A stretch of 14,058 nt of DNA from an uncultured Prevotella sp. GTDB lineage: Bacteria; Bacteroidota; Bacteroidia; Bacteroidales; Bacteroidaceae. Positions 1-7,819 of this stretch are shown here, one piece after another. Location: positions 1-14,058 of the forward strand of contig URDM01000076.1 in the NCBI GenBank assembly GCA_900546575.1, written 5' to 3'. Numbering within the stretch: the stretch's first letter is position 1; every line of letters begins with the position of its first letter. The position numbers and the translations under genes are program-made. The notes below the pieces were generated by a model. It ran no database searches and had not been told where the DNA came from. It saw only the letters and a program-made list of their open reading frames with translations.

Positions 1-62
1 TTGAACAATTCCTAATCGGCTTAGCCGACAATTCAACATTCAAAACTCATAATTCAACATTC
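1..62 (-). repeat. Heptad-plus-hairpin intergenic repeat, copy A
   Basis: Read on the minus strand, five consecutive 7-nt units of the form GAATGTT/GAATTAT/GAGTTTT fill 28-62. The last unit nearest the hairpin is GAATTGT. A 5-bp stem hairpin with a 3-nt loop follows (TCGGC, loop, GCCGA, 16-28), then ATTAGG. The first heptad shares a base with the nuoN stop codon, so the element starts exactly at the gene end. The same grammar occurs after nuoCD at 7765-7816. The element may continue beyond the window start. No U-tract follows the hairpin, so it is not an obvious intrinsic terminator. Confidence 0.75.
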
Positions 63-1495
63 TACATCGCAGATGTAGCAGCTACCAGCCATCCGTAAAC
101 GCAGCTGCATACACCGAAGAGGAGTACACCTGCTGTGCAGAGGGCGAGAGCTGTGCGTGTAGCGCCATCGCTCTTGAATGTAGCGATTGGAGTATCTGTC
201 TTGTTGATGTACATGCACTTCACAATCTTCAAGTAGTAGTAGAGTGACGGTACGGTGTTGACCAATGCCAGGAATACTACTGCATAGGCGATATTAGTGC
301 CCTGCTGGGCTGCTGCCATGAACACGAAGAACTTACAGAACATACCAGCGAATGGAGGAATACCTGCCAATGAGAATAGAGCGAGTGTGAGGAGGAACGA
401 GAGTTTCGGGTTGGTGGTGTAGAAACCATCGAATACCGACATCTCTGTGTTGCCCTTGCCACGTGTCTCAACAACGTTGATGACTGTGAACACAGCCATA
501 TTGGCTGCCACGTAGATAAGCACGTAGTACATCAAGGCTGTGAGGCCCATTGTCTCGTTGCCTACAGCTGCAAGCATGATGTAACCTGCCTGTGAGATAG
601 AGCTGAATGCCATGAATCGCTTAAGCTCTGTCTGACGAAGTGCGAAGAGGTTGGCGATGGTGATGGTGAGAACGATGACAATATACATCAGAGTCTCGTA
701 GTATTCAACCATCGGACCGAACACCTTCAGCAGGATTGTCATCAAGGCGAAGGCAGCAGCACCCTTAGAGACAACGCTCAGATAACCTGTCACGGCTGTA
801 GGAGCACCCTGATATGTATCAGCTGTCCAGAAGTGGAAAGGCACAAGCGAAATCTTGAAGCCGAGTCCACTGAAGAAGAACACAAGACCCATTATTGTCA
901 AAGGTGTTGCGCTAATCTTGGCAGCCATATCGTCGAAGTAGAGTGTGCCACAAGCACCATAGAGGAACGAGATGCCATAGAGCATAACGCCGCTTGAGAA
1001 TGTAGCGGTGAGGATGAACTTGGCAGCGCCCTCAGCCGAAATCTTCTTATACTTGTCGAAAGCCACGAGGCAAGCCATAGGTACAGAAGCCATTTCCAGA
1101 CCGAGGAAGAACATGAGGAAATGTCCTGATGAAATCATCATGTACATACCGAGCAATGTAGAGATGATGAGCTCGTAGAACTCACCCTCCTTGCGCAGCA
1201 CATCCTCACGCTCAATCCATGACTGAGCCATAACAACAACAATGTACGCTCCGGCTGTAAGGATGACCTTCATCACCTGAGCAGCTGCTGTGGCTGTATA
1301 GAGTCCTGCAAATGCCTCTGCAGGCTGGGCATTGAAGCATAATACCACCTGAGCTACCAACAAAGCACATGTCAGCATGCTCAATGTAGCGTGTTTCTTC
1401 TCGCCCTTCAAGAAGAGGTCGGCGAGGAATACTATCACGAGGATTGCCATGAGGCCAGCCTCGGGTATCATATTAAAAAACTGACTATAATCCAT
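62..1495 (-). CDS. nuoN: NADH-quinone oxidoreductase subunit N (NuoN)
   Basis: This is an antiporter-like, proton-translocating subunit of the complex I membrane arm, 477 aa, close to the usual length. The sequence is almost entirely hydrophobic helices. The charged residues expected of the family are visible: Glu134 in a helix within LGLEMASVP, Lys214 in GLGFKISLVPFHFW, Lys244 in GYLSVVSKGAAAF, and Lys388 in the late helix PPFAGMFCKFF. These match the central proton-path residues known from E. coli NuoN (E133, K217, K247, K395). It is the last nuo gene seen, 20 bp after nuoM. The start ATG at 1495 gives MDYSQFFNMI, a typical NuoN opening, and the stop is TAG. A repeat element begins directly at the stop. 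Confidence 0.97.
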   Translation of the reverse strand: MDYSQFFNMIPEAGLMAILVIVFLADLFLKGEKKHATLSMLTCALLVAQVVLCFNAQPAEAFAGLYTATAAAQVMKVILTAGAYIVVVMAQSWIEREDVLRKEGEFYELIISTLLGMYMMISSGHFLMFFLGLEMASVPMACLVAFDKYKKISAEGAAKFILTATFSSGVMLYGISFLYGACGTLYFDDMAAKISATPLTIMGLVFFFSGLGFKISLVPFHFWTADTYQGAPTAVTGYLSVVSKGAAAFALMTILLKVFGPMVEYYETLMYIVIVLTITIANLFALRQTELKRFMAFSSISQAGYIMLAAVGNETMGLTALMYYVLIYVAANMAVFTVINVVETRGKGNTEMSVFDGFYTTNPKLSFLLTLALFSLAGIPPFAGMFCKFFVFMAAAQQGTNIAYAVVFLALVNTVPSLYYYLKIVKCMYINKTDTPIATFKSDGATRTALALCTAGVLLFGVCSCVYGWLVAATSAM

Positions 1496-1515
1496 TTTTT
1501 ACTGCTGAACGGTTA

Positions 1516-3003
1516 TTAAAGTGTTGGAATTACGCTAAGGATAGGAGCTACTGCATTGTTGATGACGTGGCTTGCCCACAATGGAGCCGAACCAAGACCG
1601 GCAACACAGAAGATGAGGCAGCATACAGCGAAACGCTCGTCCCATGTAGCGTCGGTGAGTTCCTCGAAGTGCGGATTCTTCACCTTCTCGAAGAGGATGA
1701 AACCTACAGTACGGAGGATGTACACAGCTGTCACAACGATTGATGTGATGGCGATGATGGTGCAGCAACGGTGGAATGTATCGGCATTCTCGAACGAACC
1801 GTTGAAGATTGTCATCTCAGCGATAAAGCCAGAGAAGCCCGGAAGACCGAGGTTGGCAAGACCGGCAATCACATAACCTACTGAGAGGAACGGCATAATC
1901 TTCATCAAACCGCCAAGCTCGCGGATGTCACGTGTATGTGTACGACCGTAAATCATACCGATGAGGGCAAAGAAGAGAGCTGTCATCAAACCGTGAGAGA
2001 GCATCTGAAGGATAGCACCTGTGCAAGACACGCGTGTCATCATCAACAGAGCGAAGAGCACCAGACCACAGTGTGAAACTGAAGAGTAAGCATTGATGAA
2101 CTTCAAGTCGGTCTGAACGCAAGCCGAGAATGCACCGTAAACTACTGAGATAGTGGTGAGGATAAGGAATATCCAAGCCAAATCATGAGCAGCCTGTGGC
2201 AGGAGGAACATGGCGATACGGAAGCAACCGTAACCACCAAGCTTCATAAGCACACCAGCGTGAAGCATTGACACAGATGTAGGGGCACAACCGTGACCGA
2301 TTGGTGACCATGTGTGGAACGGGAACAGAGCACCAAGTACACCGAAACCGATGAACACAAACGGGAACAACACGTTCTGAACGGCTGCAGGGATGTGGTT
2401 GTTGTGGGCAATCTCAAGGATGCTCATTGTAGAGGCACCGTTGAAGAAGTAGATACCTACCAAGCCGAGGATGATGAGGGCTGAACCACCCATAAGCATC
2501 AATGTCAGCTTCATGGCTGCATACTCCTTGCGACCTGAACCCCAGTAGCCAATCAAGAGGTACATAGGGATGAGAGCTACCTCATAGAACATGAACATGG
2601 TGAAGAGGTCGATCGAGATGAAGAAACCGTAAACACCTGTTGAGAGCAATGTGAACCACATGAAGAACTCCTTGGTAAGCGGCTTAAGCTTCCATGAAGC
2701 GAAGGTACCTGTGAACACGATGATGCTCGAAAGCAGAAGCATCACAACGGAGATGCCGTCAACACCCACCTCATAGTTGATGTGGAGCGAAGGGAACCAT
2801 TCCGTAGTGGCGCGGAGAATCATCTCCTCGGTGTTGCCTGCTGCGCGCTCGCCGATGAAGTGGAGTGTGAGCCATACGCTCAGTGCCAAGAGGCAGGATG
2901 AACCGGCAACCATCACACCACGCACCTGATTGACATTGCGTGCGATCCAAAGACCGAGCAACATCAAGACAGGGATTACTACGAATAAACTTAATATATT
3001 CAT
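1516..3003 (-). CDS. nuoM: NADH-quinone oxidoreductase subunit M (NuoM)
   Basis: This antiporter-like membrane subunit of complex I is 495 aa, near the family norm. Family landmarks are FYEVALIPMYLLIGYWG with Glu141, APTSVSMLHAGVLMKLGGYG with Lys254, QTDLKFINAYSSVSHCG, HTRDIRELGGL, and Glu396 in the late helix SGFIAEMTIF. These correspond to E. coli E144, K265 and E407. One expected residue is missing. The segment IGFGVLGALFPFHTW aligns without gaps to the E. coli segment carrying Lys234, and has Leu223 at that place. The following LPDAH motif also reads SPIGH. The change may be common to the Bacteroidales lineage. The gene lies 7 bp after nuoL and 20 bp before nuoN. Confidence 0.97.
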   Translation of the reverse strand: MNILSLFVVIPVLMLLGLWIARNVNQVRGVMVAGSSCLLALSVWLTLHFIGERAAGNTEEMILRATTEWFPSLHINYEVGVDGISVVMLLLSSIIVFTGTFASWKLKPLTKEFFMWFTLLSTGVYGFFISIDLFTMFMFYEVALIPMYLLIGYWGSGRKEYAAMKLTLMLMGGSALIILGLVGIYFFNGASTMSILEIAHNNHIPAAVQNVLFPFVFIGFGVLGALFPFHTWSPIGHGCAPTSVSMLHAGVLMKLGGYGCFRIAMFLLPQAAHDLAWIFLILTTISVVYGAFSACVQTDLKFINAYSSVSHCGLVLFALLMMTRVSCTGAILQMLSHGLMTALFFALIGMIYGRTHTRDIRELGGLMKIMPFLSVGYVIAGLANLGLPGFSGFIAEMTIFNGSFENADTFHRCCTIIAITSIVVTAVYILRTVGFILFEKVKNPHFEELTDATWDERFAVCCLIFCVAGLGSAPLWASHVINNAVAPILSVIPTL

Positions 3004-3010
3004 ATTTTAA

Positions 3011-5023
3011 TTATAAGCAAAGTAATAACAATGTTAAAGCTACCGTACCTGTGAGGAACCATACTGCATACTGGCGAACGTCGCCGCTCTGCCAAGGACG
3101 GATGGTTTCGCCAGCCTCGTTGGCACCCCAAGCAGAGAAGTCGATAAGACCGTTGATGATCTTCTCGTCAATCCACTGTGCCGTGCGGCTTACGTAGCGG
3201 AACAGAATCTTGTGTGTGACGTACTGATAAACCTCATCCATGTAGAAGCGCTTGTAAGCCCAACGATGCAGACGCGGGAATGTAGCGTACATCTTGTCGG
3301 CGATAGGCTGCTTCTCACCTTTATATATATAGGTGGCGAGGGCGATAGAGAGGATTGCAATCACGGTTGATGTGGCTGCAACCTGCGGGTCGAAGTGAAC
3401 TGTGTAGGCTGTGCCTGCTGCGCTCACGATTGAGCCGAAGCTTGCCCAGCTCCAGTCGCAGAAACCTCCAAGTGTGGTGAATACACCTACACCTACAGTG
3501 ATGATGCTCAAGAAGATGAGCGGGAATGTCATTGTAGCAGGAGCCTCGTGCGGAGTGTGATGAGCGTGGAGTTCCTTGTTCTCTGTACCCCAGAAGATGC
3601 CGTAGTAAAGACGGAACATATAGAATGCTGTCATGGCGGCAACACCTGTCATCCACCAACCGCATACAGGAGAATACTCGAAGCAAGCGGTGATAATCTC
3701 ATCCTTAGAGCTGAAGCCCGAGAAGAATGGAATACCAGCGATGGCGAGACAAGAGATAAGGAATGTAGCGTGAGTGATAGGCATATACTTGCGCAATCCA
3801 CCCATTGCCGACATCTCGTTAGAGTGAACAGCGTGGATGATGCAACCTGCTCCGAGGAACAGACAAGCCTTGAACATAGCGTGTGTGAACAAGTGGAACA
3901 TTGATGCCATGTAACCAAGCTGAGCGTGGTTGTCAAGAACGGCACCGTGATGACCAGGCAGACATACACCGAGGGCTACCATCATAAATGCAATCTGTGA
4001 GATTGTAGAGAAGGCAAGCACACGCTTGATGTCGCTCTGTGCACAAGCTACAGCAGCAGCATAGAAAGCGGTGAAAGCACCTACAATCACTACTACCTCA
4101 AGAGCCTGAGGAGCGTACTCAATCCATACCGGGAAGAGACGTGCAATCTGGAACACACCAGCAACCACCATGGTGGCAGCGTGGATAAGTGCAGATACTG
4201 GAGTAGGACCCTCCATAGCATCTGGCAACCAGATGTGCAACGGGAACATAGCCGACTTACCAGCACCACCGATGAACATCAGCACAAGAGCTGTAGGCAG
4301 AATCATACCGCCAGCAGCAAGAGCGCGAGCGTTGTCGGCAACGGTAAAGGCTGTAGCGCATGAACCGTAAGCAATCTCAGTACCGGTGAACGAGAAGTTG
4401 TAGCTTCCAGTGTAGTAACCGAAGATGAGAATACCGATAAGGAAGAACATATCGGCAAAACGGGTCACGATAAACGCCTTCTTCGAAGCATGTACGGCAG
4501 CCTTCAGAGTGTAGTAGAAGCCAATGAGGAGGTAAGAGCTAACGCCCACAAGCTCCCAGAACATATACATCTGGAAAATGTTGGTGGCGAGCACCAGTCC
4601 GAGCATTGACATAGTGAAGAGCGAGAGGAAAGCGTAGTAGCGCTGGAATCCCTTCTCACCGTGCATGTAGCCGAATGAGTAGATGTGAACCATGAGGCTG
4701 ACCGTAGATATGACGATGAGCATCATCACTGAGATAGGGTCGAGCAGGATGCCGAGATCGAAGTGCAGATGACCCAGTGGCAACCATGTCACGTTGTACG
4801 GAACGAAGGTTGCGAAGGTGCCGTCGGCAAGACGGTCGGCTGAGAAATACTTGAACGCTGTGAAGTAGCTCAACACTGTCACCAGTCCGAGCGAACTGGT
4901 ACCGATGAGTCCGGCTACCTTGTGCGACCAGGCATACTTCTTATTCACGAATTCTGGCAGACCGATAACCAGGAAGCTGATCAGCGGCAACAGAAGAATC
5001 CATATTGAATATGTAAAATCCAT
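3011..5023 (-). CDS. nuoL: NADH-quinone oxidoreductase subunit L (NuoL)
   Basis: This is the distal antiporter-like subunit of complex I, 670 aa, somewhat longer than the E. coli protein (about 613 aa). Recognisable blocks are FDLGILLDPISVMML near residue 88, MYMFWELVGVSSYLLIGFYY with Glu157, GGAGKSAMFPLHIWLPDAM with Lys256, EGPTPVSALIHAATMV with His281, QSDIKRVLAFSTISQ, and GFSSKDEI with a late-helix Lys. The C-terminal part has the expected long amphipathic stretch with YKRFYMDEVYQYV and RPWQSGDVRQYA before a final membrane anchor. This is the family's lateral helix and last transmembrane segment. All central proton-path residues I could check are present, unlike in NuoM. It starts 9 bp after nuoK. 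Confidence 0.97.
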   Translation of the reverse strand: MDFTYSIWILLLPLISFLVIGLPEFVNKKYAWSHKVAGLIGTSSLGLVTVLSYFTAFKYFSADRLADGTFATFVPYNVTWLPLGHLHFDLGILLDPISVMMLIVISTVSLMVHIYSFGYMHGEKGFQRYYAFLSLFTMSMLGLVLATNIFQMYMFWELVGVSSYLLIGFYYTLKAAVHASKKAFIVTRFADMFFLIGILIFGYYTGSYNFSFTGTEIAYGSCATAFTVADNARALAAGGMILPTALVLMFIGGAGKSAMFPLHIWLPDAMEGPTPVSALIHAATMVVAGVFQIARLFPVWIEYAPQALEVVVIVGAFTAFYAAAVACAQSDIKRVLAFSTISQIAFMMVALGVCLPGHHGAVLDNHAQLGYMASMFHLFTHAMFKACLFLGAGCIIHAVHSNEMSAMGGLRKYMPITHATFLISCLAIAGIPFFSGFSSKDEIITACFEYSPVCGWWMTGVAAMTAFYMFRLYYGIFWGTENKELHAHHTPHEAPATMTFPLIFLSIITVGVGVFTTLGGFCDWSWASFGSIVSAAGTAYTVHFDPQVAATSTVIAILSIALATYIYKGEKQPIADKMYATFPRLHRWAYKRFYMDEVYQYVTHKILFRYVSRTAQWIDEKIINGLIDFSAWGANEAGETIRPWQSGDVRQYAVWFLTGTVALTLLLLCL

Positions 5024-5032
5024 AATCTAAAA

Positions 5033-5341
5033 TTAATATTTCATGTTTTCAATACTGTTCACCTGATCGCTGTGGAAATTGCGGTAAACGTTGATAATAA
5101 TCGCGATAGCTACGGCACTCTCGGCAGCGCTCACACCGATAGAGAAGAGGGTCATGAAGAATCCCTCAAACTCGCCCGGGAAGAGCAGACGGTTGAATGC
5201 CGCAAAGTTCAAGTCGACAGCGTTGAGCACGAGCTCTATAGAGACGAGCATTGCTATCAGGTTGCGGCGGGTGATGAAACCGAACACGCCGATGAAGAAC
5301 AGAAGTGCGCTAAGCACGAAATAACATTCTACTGGTATCAT
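5033..5341 (-). CDS. nuoK: NADH-quinone oxidoreductase subunit K (NuoK)
   Basis: A small membrane subunit of complex I with three transmembrane helices, 102 aa, the normal family length. Glu36 in LVSIELVLNAVDLNF and Glu74 in GVSAAESAVAIAI match the two buried glutamates (E36 and E72 in E. coli) that link the quinone cavity to the proton-pumping subunits. The gene starts only 2 bp after the nuoJ stop, the tightest non-overlapping junction in the operon, so translation of the two is probably coupled. Confidence 0.97.
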   Translation of the reverse strand: MIPVECYFVLSALLFFIGVFGFITRRNLIAMLVSIELVLNAVDLNFAAFNRLLFPGEFEGFFMTLFSIGVSAAESAVAIAIIINVYRNFHSDQVNSIENMKY

Positions 5342-5343
5342 AA

Positions 5344-5862
5344 TTACTTGTCCTCCTTTTCTTTACGTGCTACAACAATTGCACCTATGATACATGCCAG
5401 CAAGAATACTGAGATGAACTCGAAGGGCAATACATACTGATACTTCTCCGAACCGAGGAGAGCCTCACCGATGGTCTGCATCGGAACCTCCTCGCCCTCA
5501 ACAGCGAGAGTCAGGAAGCCGTTCTTGAGCTGGATGCCAGCTACGGTAAGCAAACCTACGATGCAGAGCAATGCACCTGAGAGAGCGCGGCTACCCTTAA
5601 CGTGCTCAACCAATCCCTGAAGAGTGCGCTTGCTTACGAGCTGCACGGCGAAGATATACATCATCACCATACCACCGGCGTAAACGCTGATCTGGGCAGC
5701 ACCAAGATAGGTGTAGTCGAGCAGGAAGTAGAGACCTGCCACTCCAAGGAGCACGAAAAGCAGGAATGTGATAGAACGCATGATGCGCTTTGTCATCACG
5801 CACATGACAGCCGAGCCAAGGATGACCACTGCCAAGATGCAAAACATTACTAAACTTGCCAT
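5344..5862 (-). CDS. nuoJ: NADH-quinone oxidoreductase subunit J (NuoJ)
   Basis: A membrane subunit of complex I, 172 aa, with about five hydrophobic helices. The family signature around the third helix is clear: LDYTYLGAAQISVYAGG (residues 48-64), the GAxQIxVYAG motif that forms the pi-bulge helix next to the E-channel. A hydrophilic loop (about residues 110-138) precedes the final helix FEFISVFLLACIIGAIVV and a charged tail of Lys, Glu and Asp. It follows nuoI by 14 bp and precedes nuoK by 2 bp. Confidence 0.95.
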   Translation of the reverse strand: MASLVMFCILAVVILGSAVMCVMTKRIMRSITFLLFVLLGVAGLYFLLDYTYLGAAQISVYAGGMVMMYIFAVQLVSKRTLQGLVEHVKGSRALSGALLCIVGLLTVAGIQLKNGFLTLAVEGEEVPMQTIGEALLGSEKYQYVLPFEFISVFLLACIIGAIVVARKEKEDK

Positions 5863-5876
5863 TGTTTTCTTACTCC

Positions 5877-6413
5877 TTATTTGGTTTTAGTGTTAAATGT
5901 TCCGATCTCGAAGTCGGCGCCGCCGTCGATGATGTTAGGCAGCGAACCGCCCTTATAGTCCTCCTTGTCGAGGTGAAGCACGAGTGCCTCGCGGTCGAAC
6001 ACAGAGTTCTCGAAATCGTTGACAAACTTGATGGCACCGAAGTTACAAGCATTGACACAAAGCTCGCAGAACATGCAGTCGCCAAGGTCGTACTGGTAGT
6101 CGACAAGCTGCTTTTTCTTCTTGCCGGTCTCCGGGTTCTCCACCATCTGCGATACAATCTTGATGGTGCCGTTCGGGCAAGCCTTCTCGCAAAGTGTACA
6201 AGCAGTACACTTAACCGCTCCGTTCTCGTCGCGGTTCATCACAAGGCGTCCGCGGTGACGGGCTGCAATGTGAAGCGTAGTCTTGCGGTTCTCGGGATAC
6301 TGCTCAGTGCTCTTCGGTGTGAAGTACTCCTTCCAGGTGGTCTTCATACCTACAGCGAGAGTCTTCACAGCAGCTCCGATTTCTCCGAAATATGATTTTT
6401 TGTTTTCTTCCAT
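5877..6413 (-). CDS. nuoI: NADH-quinone oxidoreductase subunit I (NuoI), 2x[4Fe-4S]
   Basis: This peripheral-arm subunit carries the two tetranuclear iron-sulfur clusters (N6a, N6b) that feed electrons to NuoB. It is 178 aa. Two ferredoxin-like motifs are visible: Cys69, 72, 75 and 79 in CTACTLCEKACP, and Cys113, 116, 119 and 123 in CMFCELCVNACN. All eight cysteines are present. The second motif ends with Asn where most ferredoxin motifs have Pro. An N-terminal amphipathic part with KTTWKEYFTP, which normally lies on the membrane, precedes residue 35. The gene stands 137 bp after nuoH, across a repeat-containing spacer, and 14 bp before nuoJ. With NuoG, NuoF and NuoE absent, these clusters are the likely entry point for electrons from the unknown donor. 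Confidence 0.97.
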   Translation of the reverse strand: MEENKKSYFGEIGAAVKTLAVGMKTTWKEYFTPKSTEQYPENRKTTLHIAARHRGRLVMNRDENGAVKCTACTLCEKACPNGTIKIVSQMVENPETGKKKKQLVDYQYDLGDCMFCELCVNACNFGAIKFVNDFENSVFDREALVLHLDKEDYKGGSLPNIIDGGADFEIGTFNTKTK

Positions 6414-6550
6414 TGTTTATTATTATTAAGAATTCAGAAGTGAGAAGTTATCGTTCCCTTTGGTCACTTGTAGTTAAGCCATAACCTTTTTTCCATATCA
6501 ATCAGTACATTTGGCTTAACTCCTTAACTTCTTTACTCCTTAACTTCTAA
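6414..6550 (-). repeat. nuoH-nuoI spacer with inverted and direct repeats
   Basis: This 137-bp spacer lies inside the operon. It holds a perfect 10-bp inverted repeat (AGTTAAGCCA at 6472-6481, TGGCTTAACT at 6512-6521) with a 30-nt loop. It also holds two copies of the 14-mer ACTCCTTAACTTCT (6519-6532 and 6535-6548) at a 16-bp period. The second copy ends 2 bp from the nuoH stop codon. The transcript could fold here. No open frame or promoter of convincing quality was seen. Confidence 0.7.
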
Positions 6551-7636
6551 TTAAAAGTGCCAACCGAATGCCACAACTACTGTCATGAGAATCAAGTTGA
6601 TGAGACACAAAGGCATGAGGTATTTCCACTCGAGCTTCAGTATCTGGTCGATACGCAGACGTGGGAATGTCCAGCGTACCCACATGAGCAGCCATACAAC
6701 AGCGAATGTCTTGCCAAGGAACCAAACGATACCAGGGATGAAGTTGAGAATGCCGTCAACGGCCTCTACGCCGATGTTGAACGGAGCCCAACCGCCAAGG
6801 AATACTGTTGTGGCGATGCCTGAAACTACGAAGAGGTTGAGGTACTCGGCGAGATAGTAGAAGCCGAATCCCATACCCGAATACTCGGTATGATAACCGG
6901 CTGTAAGCTCCGACTCAGCCTCAGCCAAGTCGAACGGGCCACGGTTAGCCTCGGCATTACCTGCTACGAGGAACACGAGGAAGGCGATGATAGCCGGGAT
7001 GTGTCCCTTGAAGATGAGCCAGCCGAAAGCACCGGTCTGAGCCTCAACGATACCGCTAACCCGCATTGTACCTGTCAAGACAACGGCTGTGATAAGGCAA
7101 AGTGCAAGTGACATTTCGTAAGAGATGAGCTGCACGGCACCACGCATAGCCGAAACTACTGAGTACTTGTTGTTAGAACCCCAACCTGCCATAAAGATAC
7201 CTACGATGCCGATGCTTGAAATAGCCGACATGAGGAATACGCCAACATTGAAGTCGAGCACCTCGGCACCATTGTTCCAAGGCAGGAACGAGAATGTGCC
7301 TACAGAAGCGATAATCACGAGGAACGGAGCAACATAGTAGAGCACCTTGTCGGCGCCGTCGACTGAGAAGATCTCCTTGATGAGCATCTTCAGCACGTCG
7401 GCAAACACCTGGAACACGCCCCAAGGACCTACACGCATCGGGCCAAGACGGCACTGGAAGTAGGCGCAGACCTTACGCTCCATGAAGATCAAGATGATTG
7501 CAAGGATGGCATAACCTGCGAGAATGCAGACACCAACCAGGATGCACTCGATCAGTATTGTCCAGAAATCTCCGAGGCCGCAGGTTACTGCGAGGAGATT
7601 GTGGAACCAGTTTGTTACTATACTAAAGTCAAACAT
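6551..7636 (-). CDS. nuoH: NADH-quinone oxidoreductase subunit H (NuoH)
   Basis: This membrane subunit joins the peripheral arm to the membrane arm and forms much of the quinone-binding cavity. With the ATG at 7636 it is 361 aa, longer than E. coli NuoH (about 325 aa). Signatures are MERKVCAYFQCRLGP (52-66), VGPWGVFQVFADVLKML, and the acidic quinone-cavity loop GPFDLAEAESELTAGYHTEY (233-252). Near the end comes RWTFPRLRIDQILKLEWKYL, and about eight hydrophobic helices lie between. A frame extension to a TTG at 7693 exists, but its 19 residues are encoded by a palindromic repeat and are low-complexity. The ATG giving MFDFSIVTNWF is therefore preferred. The gene follows nuoCD by 183 bp of repeat-rich DNA, the usual site of nuoEFG. 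Confidence 0.96.
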   Translation of the reverse strand: MFDFSIVTNWFHNLLAVTCGLGDFWTILIECILVGVCILAGYAILAIILIFMERKVCAYFQCRLGPMRVGPWGVFQVFADVLKMLIKEIFSVDGADKVLYYVAPFLVIIASVGTFSFLPWNNGAEVLDFNVGVFLMSAISSIGIVGIFMAGWGSNNKYSVVSAMRGAVQLISYEMSLALCLITAVVLTGTMRVSGIVEAQTGAFGWLIFKGHIPAIIAFLVFLVAGNAEANRGPFDLAEAESELTAGYHTEYSGMGFGFYYLAEYLNLFVVSGIATTVFLGGWAPFNIGVEAVDGILNFIPGIVWFLGKTFAVVWLLMWVRWTFPRLRIDQILKLEWKYLMPLCLINLILMTVVVAFGWHF

Positions 7637-7643
7637 TTTGTTT

Positions 7644-7816
7644 AAATTTTGATTTTTGAGTTTTGAATTTTGAATTGTTGCGGCAAGCCGCAATTTTGAA
7701 TTATGAGTTGTGAGTTTTGAATTATTGAATTGCGATTTACCCTATCAATTCTAAATTCTTAACTCCTAATCGGCGAAGCCGACAATTCAACATTCAACAT
7801 TCAAAATTCAACATTC
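7644..7816. repeat. Composite inverted heptad/hairpin element, copy C
   Basis: This fills the nuoCD-nuoH spacer. Right side, minus strand: five heptads of the GAATGTT/GAATTTT type ending in GAATTGT (7782-7816), then hairpin TCGGC-GAA-GCCGA (7770-7782), then ATTAGG. Left side, plus strand: heptads GATTTTT, GAGTTTT, GAATTTT, GAATTGT (7651-7678), then palindrome TTGCGGCAAGCCGCAA (7678-7693). Further plus-strand heptads follow at 7698-7725. The two ends are thus the same module in opposite orientation, giving a REP-pair or MITE-like layout. The right module matches copy A at the window start, including a 20-nt stretch beginning GCCGACAATTC. Confidence 0.8.
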
Positions 7817-7819
7817 CTT

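Noticed and set aside
16..28. Intrinsic terminator after nuoN
   Set aside because: The stem is only five base pairs and no run of T follows on the minus strand; it matches the repeat hairpin after nuoCD, which lies within the operon.
5856..6395. Plus-strand open frame of 179 codons opposite nuoI
   Set aside because: nuoI has all eight cluster cysteines and family motifs on the other strand; the antisense frame shows no domain and no promoter.
7637..7693. N-terminal extension of nuoH from TTG 7693
   Set aside because: The extra 19 residues come from the hairpin and heptad repeat, are low-complexity, and the ATG at 7636 matches the family start.
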